The position numbers and the translations under genes are program-made. From contig NC_051087.1 in NCBI RefSeq assembly GCF_901709675.1, forward strand, positions 4,024,001 through 4,088,000: DNA of 64,000 bases. Reading direction: 5' to 3'. Within the stretch, counting starts at the first letter, position 1; each line of letters opens with the position of its first letter. The notes under the pieces were generated by a model. It was not told where the DNA came from. It did no database searches and saw only the letters and a list, made by a program, of their open reading frames with translations. The stretch comes from Syngnathus acus. Its lineage: Eukaryota > Chordata > Actinopteri > Syngnathiformes > Syngnathidae. Shown piece after piece: positions 14,103 through 25,900 of this stretch.

Positions 14103-15042
14103 AGACGAGGCTCCCCCACGCATCGTATCGCACGCACACCACATTTTCGGATTTTTCTCTCTCGGAAGACACGACTTCAAGTCAGTTTGGGATGGAGAGC
14201 GTAACAGGCACGCCGATTTGACCCACGGGTGGATTAAGACGTCAGGTGAACATTGACGTGTGGCCGTCAGTGGTGGAGGCAAGCGTGGCTGTTTGCTGCG
14301 TGACTGCTGCTGTTCAGTTCAGCACCTCCGCGGCCGGACAGCTCCTAGCTCACTCCCATCCCGCCTCTCATCGCCCACGGGTGGATTGCACTTGCAGATT
14401 TCTATCGAGATTTTCAACTAAGAATGTTCTATTTTTTTCTCTCTTTTTTCCAGTTATTGGACTATGTTGCTCAATGCATGTTTGATTTTTTTTTTTTTTT
14501 TTTCTTACCTGAAATAGCGCCCCCTCCTTCAATCATGTCACAGTGGAGGGGGGGTTATTCAAATGAATGTAAGCTAATATATTTATGGTTTGGGCCATAA
14601 AGTTTGGATCAAACTTAGTGTTTGTTTATACTTCCTATCATTTAGCCGTCAGTGTTTTTTGTCATTGGACTTTGTGTTGTTCAAATTGTGAAAGATATAT
14701 AATTAATGGCAAATAAATATATTTGTATGACTGTACTTCCTTGTATTTTTATAGCTGAGTGTATATTTTACATTTATGACAATTGAGCCTCGTTTTCTGG
14801 GGGTATTCAAATATCCTTAATCATGTATTGGTTTTCGAGGGCTATATTGTTGAGTAACTCAGTATTTGAAATGTCACCGTTTGATATCTGAAACTTTTCT
14901 TGGGCACTTCATCCGACAAGCGTTGTTACACTGAATGAGTCATCAGGTAGCACATATTGCTGCAAGCTTGGGTTCAGCCATGAAGGACTTTTTGATGTAA
15001 TGTATCTTTTGCTTGGAAGATGCTGCAACTTGAAAAAATAAA
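14103..15042 (+). terminator. egr4: egr4 3'UTR with AU-rich elements and two poly(A) signals
   Basis: The 3'UTR turns AT-rich after about 14400 and includes several ATTTA-type words, as expected for an unstable immediate-early mRNA. AATAAA occurs at 14712-14717 and again at about 15037-15042. The first gives a UTR of about 0.6 kb, the second about 0.95 kb. Which is used cannot be decided here. Confidence 0.55.
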
Positions 15043-16398
15043 AAAGGTTGTCAGTTTGGTGACATTGGCACCAACAGGGTACTGCAAAAAAAAAAGAAAA
15101 AAAAATTGAACTCGCCTTAAGTTATATTAACTGTTCGAATTTGCATACAGTTTCTACAATACATGAACTTGATATCGATGTTGTTATTTTTATGAAGATG
15201 ATGAACAAAATAAACATTTTCTGCCAGCTATTTCTTTTGCCTTCGTGCATCATTTGAAGTAACAAAAATTTGCCCTTCGCTTTTTTGCTGAATTGAATCC
15301 TTGATGAGAGCAGCAGGATGAATGTCTTCACTTACCAGCGTGTTGAAATGTTTTTTTTTTTTTTAAGCTAATGTCAAATTTGATATCTGACAAAATATAT
15401 TCCGTTAACCAATTAATCAGCCGATTGTTTAAAATACATTAATTAGTTTGGGGGGTCCTTAAAACATTTGACCGGTCTGTTTGTATGTAAGTAGAACAGA
15501 ATTGGAAAAAACAGCTAATATTTATTTGGTGATACTATGAGGAAGGTTTGAAAATTGCTGTTATGTGTGAAAACCCCCCACAATTTGCAAAATTTATGGT
15601 AAAAAAATCCGCGGAGTTTTGCCAATTTCCAAATTTAGCCGATTAATTAGTTGGACCTTAACACACATCTTGGTCGCCAAAAATGTCTCCTTATGTGACT
15701 GCACAAGGCTTTCTCCTAAAAAACATTAAAGGAAAAACGTTTAGTTACTGCTGCCAACCGCCCTCGACTTCAGAGATGACATTTCTTCTCTTCTCAAGAG
15801 TACTTTTTTTGGGTGTGTGATAATTTGATACCCTATTGCTATTCTTTGCTTTACACTTCCAGTCAAACAGAAAGGGATATTCATTTCCACTTAACCACAG
15901 GCAGTGATTATAGTCTGGGGTTTCTTTTTCTTCTTATAAAGAACTATTACCAATGTCATGCTCTCCTGTGTGATGGAAAACAAGGTAGATATTATCTAGC
16001 AAAATGTCTTTCCCAAATTCACTTTCCGATTAGTATCTCATCTAAAATTGAAATTAAAAACTCTATGGCCGCAGTTTTTTTGCTTATGTTTGTTGACCTT
16101 TCTCGATCTTTCTGTGTCGTTGTAGAAGCCCACACTCGGTGATATGACGCAAGCGCAGGCACAATTCTGGCACGCCGGACGTGTTCCCATGATGCCATTC
16201 ATCTGGCGAAACAACGCAACGTCGGTTGCCCCCAGCAACTCGTAAGTGTCAAACATACTGTCGCCGTGTTAAAAGGGCAGCCTGACAGTTGGACAGAGGT
16301 GACTAAAATAGTCTCACTTTGGACTGCAGTGGAAGGAATGATACTTGTTTAAAAAAAAAAAAAAAAGATTCAGAGATTTGTGTCTAATTATGGCATAC
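15043..16398. other. Intergenic region after egr4
   Basis: No gene is supported. The words AACCAATTAATCAGCCGATT (15407-15426) and AGCCGATTAATTAGTTGG (about 15638) suggest a degraded dispersed repeat of the kind common in fish, but I cannot define its ends. The rest is AT-rich single-copy-looking DNA. Confidence 0.45.
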
Positions 16399-16418
16399 AG
16401 AGAGAGAAAGAGAGAGAG

Positions 16419-16493
<75 letters not shown>
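16399..16493 (+). repeat. (GA)n homopurine microsatellite
   Basis: A 95-nt uninterrupted A/G run, mostly GA dinucleotides with a few AAAG interruptions at its left end. It abuts the 44-bp minisatellite that follows. Confidence 0.97.
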
Positions 16494-16497
<4 letters not shown>

Positions 16498-16657
16498 AAT
16501 TTCAGTTTCTTCATAGCTAAAATGGATGACGATTTCAGTTTCTTACTTTTTGGATCCTAGCTAAAATGGATGACGATTTCAGTTTCTTACTTTTTGGATC
16601 CTAGCTAAAATGGATGACGATTTCAGTTTCTTACTTTTTGGATCATAGTTAAAATGG
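16493..16657 (+). repeat. 44-bp minisatellite, three full units plus partial ends
   Basis: Full units begin at 16519, 16563 and 16607. Each opens AAAATGGATGACGATTTCAG and ends TTTTTGGATC(C/A)TAG(C/T)T. A truncated diverged unit precedes them (16493-16518) and the next unit aborts after AAAATGG (16651-16657). The first two full units are identical and the third differs at two bases, so the expansion is recent. Confidence 0.93.
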
Positions 16658-16659
16658 CG

Positions 16660-19600
16660 CCTGGCGACAGACTCGTTCACAACAGTGGCTATTCATTGCC
16701 ATTCCGAGTTACTAACCCCCCCCCAAAAAAAAGCAGCAGCAGCTAAAAAAAATGAAAAAAAACGATTTGAACAGCCGAACGAACCAGCATGCATGTCGCT
16801 TTATGAAAAAAAATTTTGAAAATTGCAAAAACAAAAATCCCCTTTAAGTACCCTAACACGATAATTGTATTTGGTCGCTTCCCGCGACTGCAGTTGGAGC
16901 ACCGTGAATTGTACATTCTGCTGTCTATCAACACTTACAGTAATACACACACACGCACAATAGCACACGCACACTCATTATGCGTGTTGTTTTAGTGGCA
17001 AAAAGCTGTCCAGCGATGGATAGTGGAGCTTTTTGAATTGCAGCAATGTGCAGTCACTGTGACCATTATCCCAACACTTGAAGATTGAAGAGTTGTTGAA
17101 CTCTGGCCACCGATGAAATTTCTGCATTTGGGCGCACATTCCCCATTTGCATATTGTAAATGGTGCTCAATATAGACCCGTGAGCGTGTATCGCCGATGT
17201 CGTCTTTATCGAACGGCGTGTCCCAGCTCACGGGAGGAAAAAAAAAAAGAAAAAAGACATAAATCAGTTCTTTCCTTGCCACTGACATTTATGTTGCCAG
17301 CTCCCGTAGACATGCATAATTGCAGAGGCCATTAAGTAATCGCACAAGAAGGGCATATGTCTGCCGCTAAGATTTCTCACGACGCGGACCTCCGCTGTGA
17401 ATGGTAGCACATCAAGTCCATTAAATCTCTGCCAGGTGTTACAAATGCAAACATGTTAACATTAGGCCCGGAGGAGGACGAGGAGGTGGGGGAAAGCAAA
17501 GAGGGTTATTCGAGGTTGTGCGTGTGTGTGTGTCTTGTGCTGCTAATGTATTCCGAATGTAACCACGCGCAGATGAGTTCTTACTTCTTCATTGTCTCAT
17601 CCAATTAATCGCTTGATGCAGGATTGCTCCTGGATAAATCAATACGAAGCATTTATCTGCAGCACCAAATGAGCACTTTGGCTCCAGATTAAGAAAAGCC
17701 TTCGAATTGACAGTGAGGGATTAGATTGGCCCAGATTCCAAAGGATATGTCACAGCACAATGCTTTGTACTTAATCGGGGTTTTCGCTACACTGTATGGA
17801 CAAATGTATTGGGACACCTTGACAAGGATTTCTGGGGATGGTAAAATGTTGAGAGCTGACTGAAACGTAAAGAGTCTCGCATCTCAAATCATTTTTGCCC
17901 ATTGAAATGAATGAAATGGCCTTTAATTCGTTCCTTTGGGAGTAAAATAGCATGCACCAATTGGATTTTGTATAAGCAGGTGCAACTGTACCTCCCTGAA
18001 AAGTTATTTTTAGTACAGTATAAAGTGAAGTATTGTGGAAAAAAACAATCACCCGAGCAACAGCTCGTGCCTGAAAAAAATCAATAAATCGGACAAAATT
18101 CAAAAGCGTTCCACTCAAAACGCCAAAGAAAATCTCTGCCCTGAATACACGACCATGAATTGCTAGTATCCTCCAAGGACACGATTATTGATTAAGATGT
18201 AGGTGTATTCTTTGTCTAACATTAACAATCACTCAAGAGCGAATCGGCCCTCTCGTCCGCTGTAAATACCAACGCTAGCTAAGTGGCCCATCTCCACGTC
18301 AAAGCCTTTCTCATCCTCGGGAGCCATTCGGCATCTTAAACCCATCTCGAGAGCCACAAGTGCAGCCCCCTGTCATCCCTCAAGAGTCCAACATCCCGGT
18401 TATCCATGCTTGAACTCCAAACAATTCTCCCTCTACAATAATAATCCAATAATGACTTTGAATGAGACTGAATTCATTTGCTTGTGCGATGGGATCGGAG
18501 GCACTTGCTGTGTTTGGAGCTCCGGATATCAGGTCACCTCAAGTGCCAATTAATAATCACAGCCCTACTTGAGACAGTCTATGCGTTCTCGGGGTGCTTC
18601 TCGATGAATCCGTTGCGGGGCAATCACATAATGTTATGCGTACCTTTTCGAAATGTGCACCGGGGGCCCCGTCATGGTCCTCGGGGTGGGCACAGTAATC
18701 AAGGTGTATAATCGCACGGCGCTAATGGCAATCAGGCTCGACGAATTCATTTTCCTCGGATCGAGCCTCGGGCCACCGGTCCCGCTTCGGACCATGAAGA
18801 AGGGTGTAGGTGGTCTGGAGAGCGCAGGTGATTAAAACCCGGAGAAGGCGCTGCATGGCGAAGGAGCTCGTTATGCAAACATTTGCAAAGTGCTTAATTC
18901 CTCATCTCTCGTTGTTCCGCTTTCCCAATTCTTCATTTGTGTTTGTGATGAGGCCGAGCGCAACAAGGTGGAAAGTACTTTCTCTTTCACTTTCCTTCCA
19001 AGTCAACCCCGGGGATCAAGGAGGCCATCGCTATGGCAACCACGTCTAAGGACTCACGGTATATGGCGCGTCCCCAATGAATGGGAGGCCTTGTACGTCT
19101 TGCTCGCTGAATGACGACTTAGGCATCCAATTACTCCAGACAATTTACAGATGCCCTCGGAACGTCCGCATTCCGCTTTAAGATGGGGATAGTCACTGAA
19201 GTTGTGTACTATTTTTTTTTTTCCCGAGTGAAGGCAGAAATATAACACGAGCGAGTAATCAGGCGGTAATGTCATCAAATGTTCCCTTTCGTGAGGAGCT
19301 AGCATGTTCTTCCTGTGCTTAGTTCCAAGAACAGCTTGATAACCTGACAATCGGCCACGTGCAACTTTTGAGGGTAGGTGTTGAAGCCCCAGAAATAAAA
19401 ATAAAAAGCTCAAACAATACAAAACGGCAGACATGACTTAATGAATAACAAACGTTAACATTTGAAGCGATATATATTTCGGTGTAGCAACACATGTAGA
19501 CAGACACATATTCATCTAGTCTTTGTCCAAATATTATGGCATTTGACTGAATCACAGTAATTGTGAAAGTCATCTTCGTTTGTGTTGGCATGGCTGTATT

Positions 19601-19697
19601 ATACCGCCTCCTGGTGGTTGAATGGCACCCAACAAAAAAAGCCACAATTAATTTGTCATGATGCACAAACTGTTTAATTCTATATTATTCTTATTAA
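16660..19697. other. Intergenic region, no gene seen
   Basis: Only short frames without resemblance to known proteins. A CA/CG-rich microsatellite-like patch occurs near 16945-16975 and a GTGTGTGTG patch near 17520. On the minus strand CCACCAGGAGGCGG (plus 19604-19617) is one base off the CTCF consensus. The GC-richer part (18230-19080) could be regulatory, but nothing decisive is visible. Confidence 0.45.
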
Positions 19698-19947
19698 TTT
19701 ACCGTACTTTCAGCAGTATAAGGCGCACCTAAAAACCTCCAATTTTCTCAAAAGCCGACAGTGCGCCTTATAATCAAGTGCGCCTTATATATGGACCAAT
19801 ATTGAGTCACTACAGCAGGCGTGTCCAAAGTCCGGCCCGCGGGCCAAATGTATATATCTTATGTATGGACAAAGTTTTAAAATGGGCCATTCATTGAAGG
19901 TGCGCCTTATAATCCGGTGAGCCTTGTAGTGCGGAAAATACGGTAAA
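19698..19947. mobile_element. Short palindromic element with inverted termini (MITE-like), with a nested repeat fragment
   Basis: Ends are inverted repeats: left TTTACCGTACTTTC followed by AGTATAAGGCGCACC, right GGTGAGCCTTGTAGT followed by GCGGAAAATACGGTAAA. Inside are further copies of GCGCCTTATA in both orientations, so a single strand could fold into a long hairpin. This GCGCCTTATAATC family is widespread in teleosts. A second repeat piece, GTGTCCAAAGTCCGGCCCGC (about 19820-19840), sits inside. No clear target duplication was found. Confidence 0.65.
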
Positions 19948-22900
19948 TGTGGACTATTCATTTTAATTTCCCATGTACAGCTGCACAGTAGATGCTGGCG
20001 GAATATTTGAACAAATGATAGCTGCTGTCTTCAAAAATACACCTCGATTGGTTGTTTAGAGTAGAAATAGAACCCATTTCAATGAAGTTCCCCCTCACAG
20101 CTTGAGTATTTAATGAGGGGAGCTCCGACTTTGGGTGCATACGTCGAACGGCACGCTGGGTGACATGTAGCTAAAAGCATCCTGGATTGACAGTAATGAC
20201 TCTGAAGGAAGTTGCATCCCAAAACCTGTTGCCTGCTGTCAAAGGAACGCGCGGCCATTTCGCACGCTCCCTTTACACCAAAGACGACTGAAAGCGACGC
20301 CTGAAAACGACGCCTGTCTCCGTGCACCATTGTTAACCCTCTCCCTGTAAAAACACGTGGCGGCGTGACCGCGTGTCCGGCCTCGCGGTGAGTGATTGCT
20401 TTAGTGCTTTGACATTTGCGGCGGCGGTAATGAGGCACCCGTCTGTGACAGCCGTGTCACCGGCGGCGGCAGACGCCGTCGTCTGTGTCTCACCGGCAGC
20501 TCACTCCGGCATGGGGAAGGGAAGCTCAGTGTGGCCAAACACAGCCACACTGACTTTTTTCTCTCTCCCTCTCTTTCGCTTCCCCATAATGACGGCTCAC
20601 CTGTTGTGAGGTAGACAAGTCTGAGGGAACCATGCGGAAAGGAGAGGCAGAGGGTTTAGTTTGTACTCTATACAGCCTATAAGAAAAAGTTTAAAACTAG
20701 CTCATTGTTATAATGGATGCTATTTTATGTAGCATCTTTCTTCTTTCAATGTTGGAAAAGGTGAGCTGTGATTGGTCGTTAGGTACCCCTTTTGCCATTG
20801 TGATGTCATTTTTAGTTATGGCCAATATGGCCGCCCCCTTCAATCATATTCCGCAAATGTACTAATAATCACAATGTCACGTTTAGATAAATGGAGGACA
20901 TATTATTGTTTAGAATATTTTTTTTCACGTGACCGCCCCTTTAAGATTAGGAGCTGATTAGCAATTACCAATCACACCCAGGTGTGCACTTTCAAAACAG
21001 GAAGTTGATTGGCAATGGCGACAGGTACATTGCTCAACCCAGCACGCCCCGCTCCCCAAACGCAACAATAAAAACACAGGTAAGAGCTGGCAAGAAACAA
21101 AACACAAGTCAGAACATAATTGAACATTGTAATTTTAGCTGATGATGACTGATGCAAACAATCGTGATATATGGTGTGTGTTGCACATTCATAATACTTA
21201 TAATTCCAAAGAGTTGGACCTGCAGGGCGTTTGACTTTCGAGGTTTCGCCATAGTACGGAAGTGAATGAGTGAGTGGGCTTGCACACATCCAGCTCACAG
21301 AGTGCGCCAGGCCAGCCATTTGCACACGCTCAACCAGCTTCATGCAAATGACGCATCTAAATTAAGCATCGAAATCAAGTACAGCCGCGCCATGAAATGT
21401 ATGCAAAATGAGGCCACTTGAATATTAGCGCCTCACATGAATTCTCATTCGAAAAAGACATGGAATGATAACAGTTGCGTCTGTAGCAATTTAATGGACA
21501 TGCATAGAGTAGCAAAAAAAAAAATGGCGACTTGTTTCATGTATGTCTATTCTGTGGCTCTTTTGGCGAAACATTTTTCAATGCTTTGGTGGTAAAAGGA
21601 GCCTTTTACAAAAACAGAAAGGCTACATAAATGCGCCACTATAATTAAAGTGTATGCGTTAAAAAATGTACAGTATATCGGGTGAATAGCTTTAACCCTG
21701 ACATTATGCTGAATGGCCCTTTGTTCCACGCCCAGAGTGTCAAGAAAAATACATCTTGACATTTCGTCGGGTCTTCACTTCACTTAATCGAGGCGAAATC
21801 ATGCTGAAAAAAAAAATAAAACCCAAACTGGACCCTAATATTTTTACATAAAAATAATACATGCAAGGCAGGTTTTCATAGAGCGCATTTTAAGCTAACG
21901 CAACGTTATTAAAAGTGCATTTAAAAGTCTTTAAAAAGAAAAGTTAGACATTTGTAATTCTGTGAAATAATGGCCTGTCGCTAACACAGTGGGGAACACG
22001 TAGAGAGTGACGCCACCCGGCCCCCTCCTCACAGAATATATGGGAGCCATGCTGGGGTCAGGTGAGGATGTTTAGGGGGGGGGGGCTCAGCTCGTCGATC
22101 AGACGAGGCCCGCTTCAGATCTCAAACCTGTAGAGTGTTGGAAGCCTAAAGAGACCCGTGTCGAACCCCCCACCAGCCTCTCTTAAAATGGGCCTTTCAT
22201 ATGCGTGAGTCACATCAGCAGCACACATTGAAAAATCAAAACACACTTTTGCTAGGCTGCCTAATTCCCTTGTCTTGGCAGCACTGCATGAAATAACATT
22301 TAGATGTTTGTGTGAGTGTGTGCACGGTGTGTGTGTTGCTTTTGTCACTTTAGGCGAAGTTAAATTCAAAAGTGTTATTAGGGCCTAGCACCAGGCAATA
22401 CAAAAGCCCTCTTGTAATCATTGTTTTATTGCTATTATGCGATGATGATAATTATAATTGCCTTTTGGAGAATATCACCATGCCTGAAAACTCAAAAGTT
22501 TCGGCAAGCCTGTGTATGTTTCATTCTTGGTTTTATCGGAAAACCGGAATAGTATTATGTTGAAGTCCAAAATTCCAGAAAGGTTTTGGCGCAGACGCAT
22601 TAGCACAGCCACATTTAAATGGTTAAGTGATTTTCAAAATAGTTCACAATTAATTTGTTAATTGATTAGTTGCTGATTCATCGATTCAGCGTTGCACCGC
22701 TAGCTAAAATGCTATTAGGGCCTGAGCGCTAGTCGATATGTACTTTTTAAAGCAGGTCCTAAACGACCCAGCTCAGAACGTACTCAGTATCGCCCTCTGG
22801 AAAATGTATTATTCACACATCAGGCCTTTTGAAAAATGTTTATTTTTATAATTACATAATTTTAAAAAGTTATTATAGGCGAATGTTTACCAACAATATG

Positions 22901-25900
22901 TCTGTAGCGCTACCTACGGAGGTTTAATAATCGTTGTTCATGAATTGTCGTTATTTGGAAGAATTATTGAGAAGGAAAGTGAAATCGAATGTGTCCATTA
23001 AAGCGCGGCACGATGCCGGATGCACGCTGAGACAAATAGGAAGGAGCAGGTGGTCTACGAAATGTGTTAAGCGCCGTGTGTATTTCAGCTTGGGAGAGTC
23101 AGCAGTAGACTTGCTTATTCAGGGGGTGCGAAGAAAAAAAAAAACAATTTAGTGACGATTTAGAGCGGGTTGGGAAAAAAAAAAAAATGCGCTCGGGCTT
23201 CCTGTCAGTCAACACGTCCGCTTCCTGTTAACATGATGTGTTTACAGCATCAGCGCTGGCCTCCCGCCGTCTGCGTATTTGCGTATTTGTTCTCCCTGTC
23301 GGCCCTCGGGACGGATGGCGACGGCGTTCGGACATGAGGCAAGGCCTTCCTTTGTCACCTAAACAAAATGGCGTCTGAGCGGCAGGATGCTGCGTGTAAC
23401 CATTAACTACTCGAGCAGTGCCACTGGTGGCTCACTGGCGGAAAGCCTCCCTTGCGTGATTTCAGGCTGGGGAAATATTAACCCCATCCCAGCTGGGGCT
23501 CTTCCTCTTATCGTCCCACGGATAAATGAAGAGCTGCCGATCCTTCCAGCGCTGGGCGCTCCTTCTTCCTCCTACTCATCCATCCGCTCTCTGTTTGTGT
23601 CTCTCTTGGCACCGCTGACGCTGGCGACTTGTAAAAAAAGGAGGAGAGAGATTGATATGATGAGCGGAAGACACGCTGCTTCCTGCCCCTTGACGAGGAA
23701 AGAAAAAGAATTTATGGACTCGTCGCTTTGCCGCACGTGGTGATAGTTGAGATTATCATGACAAACACAAGCGTGACAAGCAGTCTTTTAATCGTATAAC
23801 TTGGGTCAGTGTTTATATTGGAAAATTCAAAGTGGCATACACTTTTAAGGGCCGAGAGTTACCACACGAGAGAATCAAGTTTGATCATGGCGGCCCTCTC
23901 AAAACCTCCAAATTACATCGTCGCCTATTTTTGTGTTCATGAAGAAATCAAAAAAATAGATGGAGATGTGTATACAGGATTTTTTTGTTGCTGCCCTTCA
24001 TCAAATGGTCTGAGTAGCCTCCCGTGGTGTCCAGGTCCAAATGCACTGGAGGGCTTTCATGTGTCCTGGATGGTCCACTCCTCTCATTTGGGCTCACAGT
24101 GGCCTCTTGAACCGCATCATTAATTCCAACAAGAGCTAGCAAGCGAGCGCATAGAAATGATTCATACAAAAGTGCAATAATATTTACTAATATATATGTA
24201 CAATATTTTTAAATGTGTATCATTTGTTGTAATTGTAAAATATGTTATTTAGCAAAAAAAAAAAACATTTTGCTGTTTCCTTGACAACTTGGACTCAGGT
24301 GCCCTTCTACTGCAACGAAAGGAGAGGTAGAAGTGGCAGGACTGGCCACTGTAAACTTTCAATCCTTACTCTGCTTTGTTTTGGCAGCTGAGCTCAAGTT
24401 TCCAAGGAAACAACAAAACATGCTAAAAAAAAAGTTAAATCAGTGCAATGCATAGGCCTCTAATAACGACGCAACAATATAAATATCAACTTGTGCTTAT
24501 GTGTTGGCCCCAAAACAAGTGAATATCATTGAGAACATTATTTCTAATTCAAAAAGTGAAACTCTTATTACAGTGCTCCCTTGAGAGAAAGAAAACATGC
24601 CCCTAAGTTTTTTGCTATTGTCGGTCTACAGTTGCGCCACCATTTGTGTATCATTAGCTTACAGCTAACGGAAATCCAAAATTACCATCACAAGAAATTT
24701 GATTACTTTTAATTGGAAAAAATTGAAATTGGACAGTATTTTTTTCATGTGGTTAAATAATCCGCAACAAAAAATTTCCACAATATTCTACTGAACTGAC
24801 ATACACTGCAAAATCCAAATACCACACTGTGACAATGTTTTTATTATTCAGCATCAACTTGTCTGGATCTGCTCCACAGTATATGGCTTTCTCAGCTTCA
24901 TGCCTATTTATAGATCATTAAAAAATTCAACAGTGCAACCAGGCTAGTTTAACATGAGCTAATAGCCAGGGCGGGTTGGAAGGTCAAGGCAATGTGCGAA
25001 GGCTGCGAGCGCCATTAAGCATGGAAATGAATCCAACAACTCCACGGACTGTGTGTATTGTCATACCTACAGTGAACAGTGGGGGAAAAAAAAAAAAAAA
25101 AAATCACAAGGGCTGTACTTGATAAGACATACTTGTGTTACTATGGCAACATCCGTGGCTCAAGCTAAGAATGCAGAGAGGAATGTTGTCATGTTTGTAT
25201 TTTTTATTTATTTATTTATTTGAAACGTGGGTTTCGCTAACAGGCGTGCATGTTATTATTATACAACACTGGCACATTAATGGCTCCATTCAGCGGTAAG
25301 CTCAACAATAGTTTTCAATGCTTATGATGAGGTCTCCATCCATCCAGCCAGCCAGCATCTGCTTTTTTTTACAATGCAACTTGTACACAGGATAAAAAAA
25401 AATATATATAAATGGTTCCTTGTATTATTATTATTAAAATACGAGGTTTAAAATAACATTATTTGCCCTGAGACACGCTGGTATCTAACAAAACACATTT
25501 TTGCTTTTGTTATTGCATTTTGATTTCACAAGTACATTAAAAAAAAAAAAAGAGACACGGCCAACACAACATCTACTTCCAACTGTGCTGCTCGAGTGAA
25601 AATAAAAGCTGGCGCGCTCAGTCAGCAGCACTTGGACCAAACTGAGAGAAAAAAAAAATTGCACACATGCAATTCTCTCCGCTGGGTTAAATCATAATAA
25701 TACAATTAATCACTTGTAGCACTGTCACGTGTCATCATGATACAAATGCTTTTGATTTTGAAATGTTTGTAATATCAGCACACATGTTCACTTGAGATTA
25801 TAGTGATGCACAATCAAAGATGCTTTTCATGATTTGAAGCCCAAAACGCGTCAGATGTTATTTCATAATGAGAAGGCATTTAGTCTCCTTTTCTGTTATT

